From: Chlamydiota bacterium
Lineage (GTDB): Bacteria > Chlamydiota > Chlamydiia > Chlamydiales > Parachlamydiaceae
Direction of reading: 5' to 3'
NCBI GenBank assembly: GCA_013288825.1
Contig: JABDBC010000014.1
Location: forward strand, 1 to 43,878
DNA length: 43,878 bases
Shown here: in pieces, positions 41,816 to 43,878 of the stretch
Layout: every line of letters starts with the position of its first letter
Numbering within the stretch: the stretch's first letter is position 1
Notes under the pieces: model-generated
What the model saw: only the letters and a program-made list of their open reading frames with translations
The model's database searches: none
What the model was told of the DNA's origin: nothing
Position numbers and translations under genes: made by a program

Positions 41816-43354
41816 TCACTTTTGTGTCTCTGCCGCCTTTCTAACAAGAAAATCAATCCGCGTAATATTATCTTTGCTGCCAGATCTAAGAGCCAAGTGT
41901 GCCATATATGTTGCAAAACTAGCCCAATCCTTTGGACACTTAAGAAGCCCTTCTATCCACCCTACTGCCTTCCTTTCTTTAACCCCTTCCTTTCCTCCAT
42001 CGCAAGTCATATCAACAAAATCGCCAGGCAACAACCTAATAGCAGTCATTTTCATGCGATGTGTAATCAAAGGTTTTTCCTTTGTCCCAATATAATCGAT
42101 ATCTCCAATTGCATTACAGACATTAGGACCTATAGCAGGGGCATCAGGGTTGTTTGGGTCTATACCAGGTATATATTTCCCTTTCACAAATTGTCCAGAG
42201 CGCCATGAAGAAGCGGGAAGCTTCTCTAAAGCTTTAGCTTCCTCCTCTGTCATTGCCCCTAATAGGCGGGCCTTCTCTTTTATACTTTTCCAGTTTATAC
42301 AGCGGGATAGAGGAATCCCTTTCAGGCGCCTTCGGCCATTTTCATCTCGAATCTTTCTATAAACTGTGACTTCGCAATCCCCTAAAGTGTATACATACAT
42401 AATATCATCATGGACGTATGTTGCAACCCCTACAGATCCCCCTCGGCGACCTACATGAAAAACATCCTTTTGTATGCTATGAACTGCTTGTTCAAACGCA
42501 TAGCGAATCTCCGCAGCATTCTTCTCCTTGCTTTTCCCAAGAATCGCTTTAAACCTTTCAGGAAATACTTCAGAGGCAAACTTGGCTGTTTGACAACCGC
42601 CATGACCATCCCAAATAGCGAAAATCCTGTCTTTTGTTGATACCGAGTCAGAATCTTCCATTTCGCTTCTTATTCCCTGGCAAGATTTTGAACTTACTAA
42701 TAGTTCTAGGGGCGTTTCCTCTGAAGAAAAAGTGCTAGGAAGAGACTCAGACTTTCCGAGAGCTTCAAATTCTTTCTGTGTTAAAAAGGCCCCTGAAATA
42801 GTTTTGCTAGCTCCACTAGTTTTAGCAGCTTCCTTATTCTCAGCTTCTTCCGCAGGGGTCGAAGACACTGCAATCTTTTTAGCATGAGCCTTCCTAGCTT
42901 GCTCCTCTCTGGCAGCACGACGAAGTTCACTCTCTATTTCTATTTTCTCTAGCCTAGCATGCTTTTCAACGGCTTTAAAAAAATTGCTCTGCGATCTGCG
43001 CTGAGCTTCCTCTACCGATAATTTTGGGCCGGGTTCCCAACCATACCAATTTGGGGCCTTGACTCTATAATAAATCCGAACGACAATCCACTCAATAAGG
43101 GCTGCAAGAGCACCCAGAAGCGGCATAGCTTGAATGATAGCAATGATACGATGTCTCAAACCGTGATTTCTTTCATTCGATTTCCTACCATTCGCATGAG
43201 CTCTTTTTGCTGCCTCATCCATTCGATTGGCAAGTTCCCAATGACGTGCGGCATAGGGCAATCCGCCTGTGAGAAATCCTGTCATGACTGAAGTAATTAT
43301 TTCAAAATTTGAGAGTCGATACTCTCTTGAATGATCCATGAGGGTGTAATGCAT
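41816..43354 (-). CDS. PP2C-type Ser/Thr phosphatase with N-terminal membrane segment
   Basis: A 512-residue protein starting at ATG 43354, with GGAGAG upstream; a GTG at 43369 is in frame but less likely. An N-terminal section (about 1-110) carries hydrophobic stretches (IIAIIQAMPLLGALAALIEW). A charged helical region rich in Ala, Arg, Lys and Glu spans about 125-185. The PP2C domain fills the second half: RSEMEDSDS, AIWDGHGG, GSVGVATYV, LGDCEVTVYR, DMTCDGGKEGV and GSKDNITRIDFLV, so metal-binding aspartates are present. An insertion before CDGG mentions NAIGDIDYIG. It may dephosphorylate bacterial or host proteins; the membrane part suggests an Inc-like or envelope location. Confidence 0.85.
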   Translation of the reverse strand: MHYTLMDHSREYRLSNFEIITSVMTGFLTGGLPYAARHWELANRMDEAAKRAHANGRKSNERNHGLRHRIIAIIQAMPLLGALAALIEWIVVRIYYRVKAPNWYGWEPGPKLSVEEAQRRSQSNFFKAVEKHARLEKIEIESELRRAAREEQARKAHAKKIAVSSTPAEEAENKEAAKTSGASKTISGAFLTQKEFEALGKSESLPSTFSSEETPLELLVSSKSCQGIRSEMEDSDSVSTKDRIFAIWDGHGGCQTAKFASEVFPERFKAILGKSKEKNAAEIRYAFEQAVHSIQKDVFHVGRRGGSVGVATYVHDDIMYVYTLGDCEVTVYRKIRDENGRRRLKGIPLSRCINWKSIKEKARLLGAMTEEEAKALEKLPASSWRSGQFVKGKYIPGIDPNNPDAPAIGPNVCNAIGDIDYIGTKEKPLITHRMKMTAIRLLPGDFVDMTCDGGKEGVKERKAVGWIEGLLKCPKDWASFATYMAHLALRSGSKDNITRIDFLVRKAAETQK

Positions 43355-43395
43355 TGCTATACTCTCCACTAGGGTGTCAGTGGGACGGAAGCTCT

Positions 43396-43559
43396 GAGGC
43401 TGAGAAAAAAATCGCTAACGCATTGAATTTGGCGTCTTTTTTGCCAGATTTGAAAAGTTGCAAATCATTAACCAACCGGTGGTTAGATGATTTGCAACTT
43501 TTCAAATCTGACAAAAAATACGGTCAAATTCAAGCGGTTAGCGATTTTTTCTCAGCCTC
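43396..43559. repeat. Long inverted repeat overlapping the 3' end of an MFS gene
   Basis: Arms 43396-43478 and about 43476-43559 are complementary with few mismatches (GAGGCTGAGAAAAAA.TCGCTAACG type at the ends, TTGCAACTTTTCAAATCTG near the centre). The right arm contains the last ten codons and the stop of the MFS gene, so the palindrome extends into coding sequence. Confidence 0.88.
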
Positions 43560-43878
43560 CCTGTGATATGCATAAAGACGGATACTTCCCAAGAGAGAGA
43601 TAGCACCGCCAACGACGAGCAATGCCACCGGCGGAAGCAGTTCTAACAACACGCCTCCTAATAGAGGAGCGATGCAGCCTCGCAAACCCACAATTGCCAA
43701 GTTTACGCTGCTGTATGTCGAACTATCTTCCTTCTTTGAGAATATAGGGCCCGCAAGATGCCAGCTGAGCTCACTTCCCGATTGCATCACACCATAAATC
43801 AAATAGGCAATGTAAATCCAGATAAGATTTATTTGAGCCGCAATTAATATGAGTGGACAAAGAGAGGCAAGCAAGGCA
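43530..43878 (-). CDS. MFS transporter, C-terminal part (cut by window end)
   Basis: The last 115 or so residues of a multi-spanning protein, truncated at the window edge. Hydrophobic segments LASLCPLILIAAQINLIWIY, the AYLIYGVMQSGSELSWHLAG segment, IAPLLGGVLLELLPPVALLV and the following helix fit the last four helices of a major facilitator transporter. The final residues (HREAEKKSLTA) are encoded by an arm of a palindrome. The substrate cannot be told. Confidence 0.7.
   Translation of the reverse strand, partial: ALLASLCPLILIAAQINLIWIYIAYLIYGVMQSGSELSWHLAGPIFSKKEDSSTYSSVNLAIVGLRGCIAPLLGGVLLELLPPVALLVVGGAISLLGSIRLYAYHREAEKKSLTA

Overview
The window looks like chromosome of a Chlamydiae bacterium outside the genus Chlamydia, an amoeba-associated 'environmental chlamydia' type. 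The evidence is a glgX gene divergent from a CesT-type secretion chaperone resembling chlamydial Slc1 (I recall glgX and slc1 as neighbours, CT042/CT043, in C. trachomatis), a pair of adjacent CNNM/TlyC-like proteins (as CT256/CT257), rplU-rpmA-obgE, proteins with the bilobed hydrophobic segments of inclusion-membrane (Inc) proteins, and large F-box/beta-propeller proteins of eukaryotic style. The genus cannot be fixed from sequence alone.

Layout. 1-6.4 kb: a reverse-strand RHS/YD-repeat polymorphic toxin (about 1770 aa) followed by two small immunity-type genes, then a decayed strip holding a relic of a second toxin/immunity junction fused to a second copy of the last codons of glgX. 6.5-9.3 kb: glgX and, divergently, the chaperone gene. 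9.4-13.0 kb: two CNNM/CorC-like membrane proteins behind a small FtsB/DivIC-like protein, and a DUF29 protein. 13.4-22.8 kb: two paralogous reverse-strand proteins of about 1300 aa, each with two F-box-plus-propeller halves, separated by a SIMPL-domain protein and a Phd/PIN toxin-antitoxin pair. 22.9-32.7 kb: an outer-membrane efflux lipoprotein (forward), then on the reverse strand metN-metI-metQ leading into a membrane fusion protein, a double ABC ATPase and two ABC-2 permeases, which together make a YbhGFSR-like drug efflux pump. 32.8-36.2 kb: a small Inc-like protein, an unlisted 48-aa basic ORF and a tandem array of three Inc-like paralogs. 36.7-38.2 kb: CPBP protease and lipoprotein. 38.5-40.2 kb: obgE, rpmA, rplU. 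40.5-43.9 kb: a GT92-like glycosyltransferase, tRNA-Phe, a PP2C phosphatase with an N-terminal membrane segment, and the 3' end of an MFS transporter.

The most striking structure outside genes is a set of long (about 120-475 bp) near-perfect inverted repeats in the intergenic spaces. At least three families occur twice in the window, a fourth shares only its outer arms among three elements, and one element is nested inside another. No transposase is present, so they look like non-autonomous palindromic elements, several lying where a terminator would be expected. The strongest evolutionary signal is the RHS locus bracketed by two copies of the glgX 3' end.
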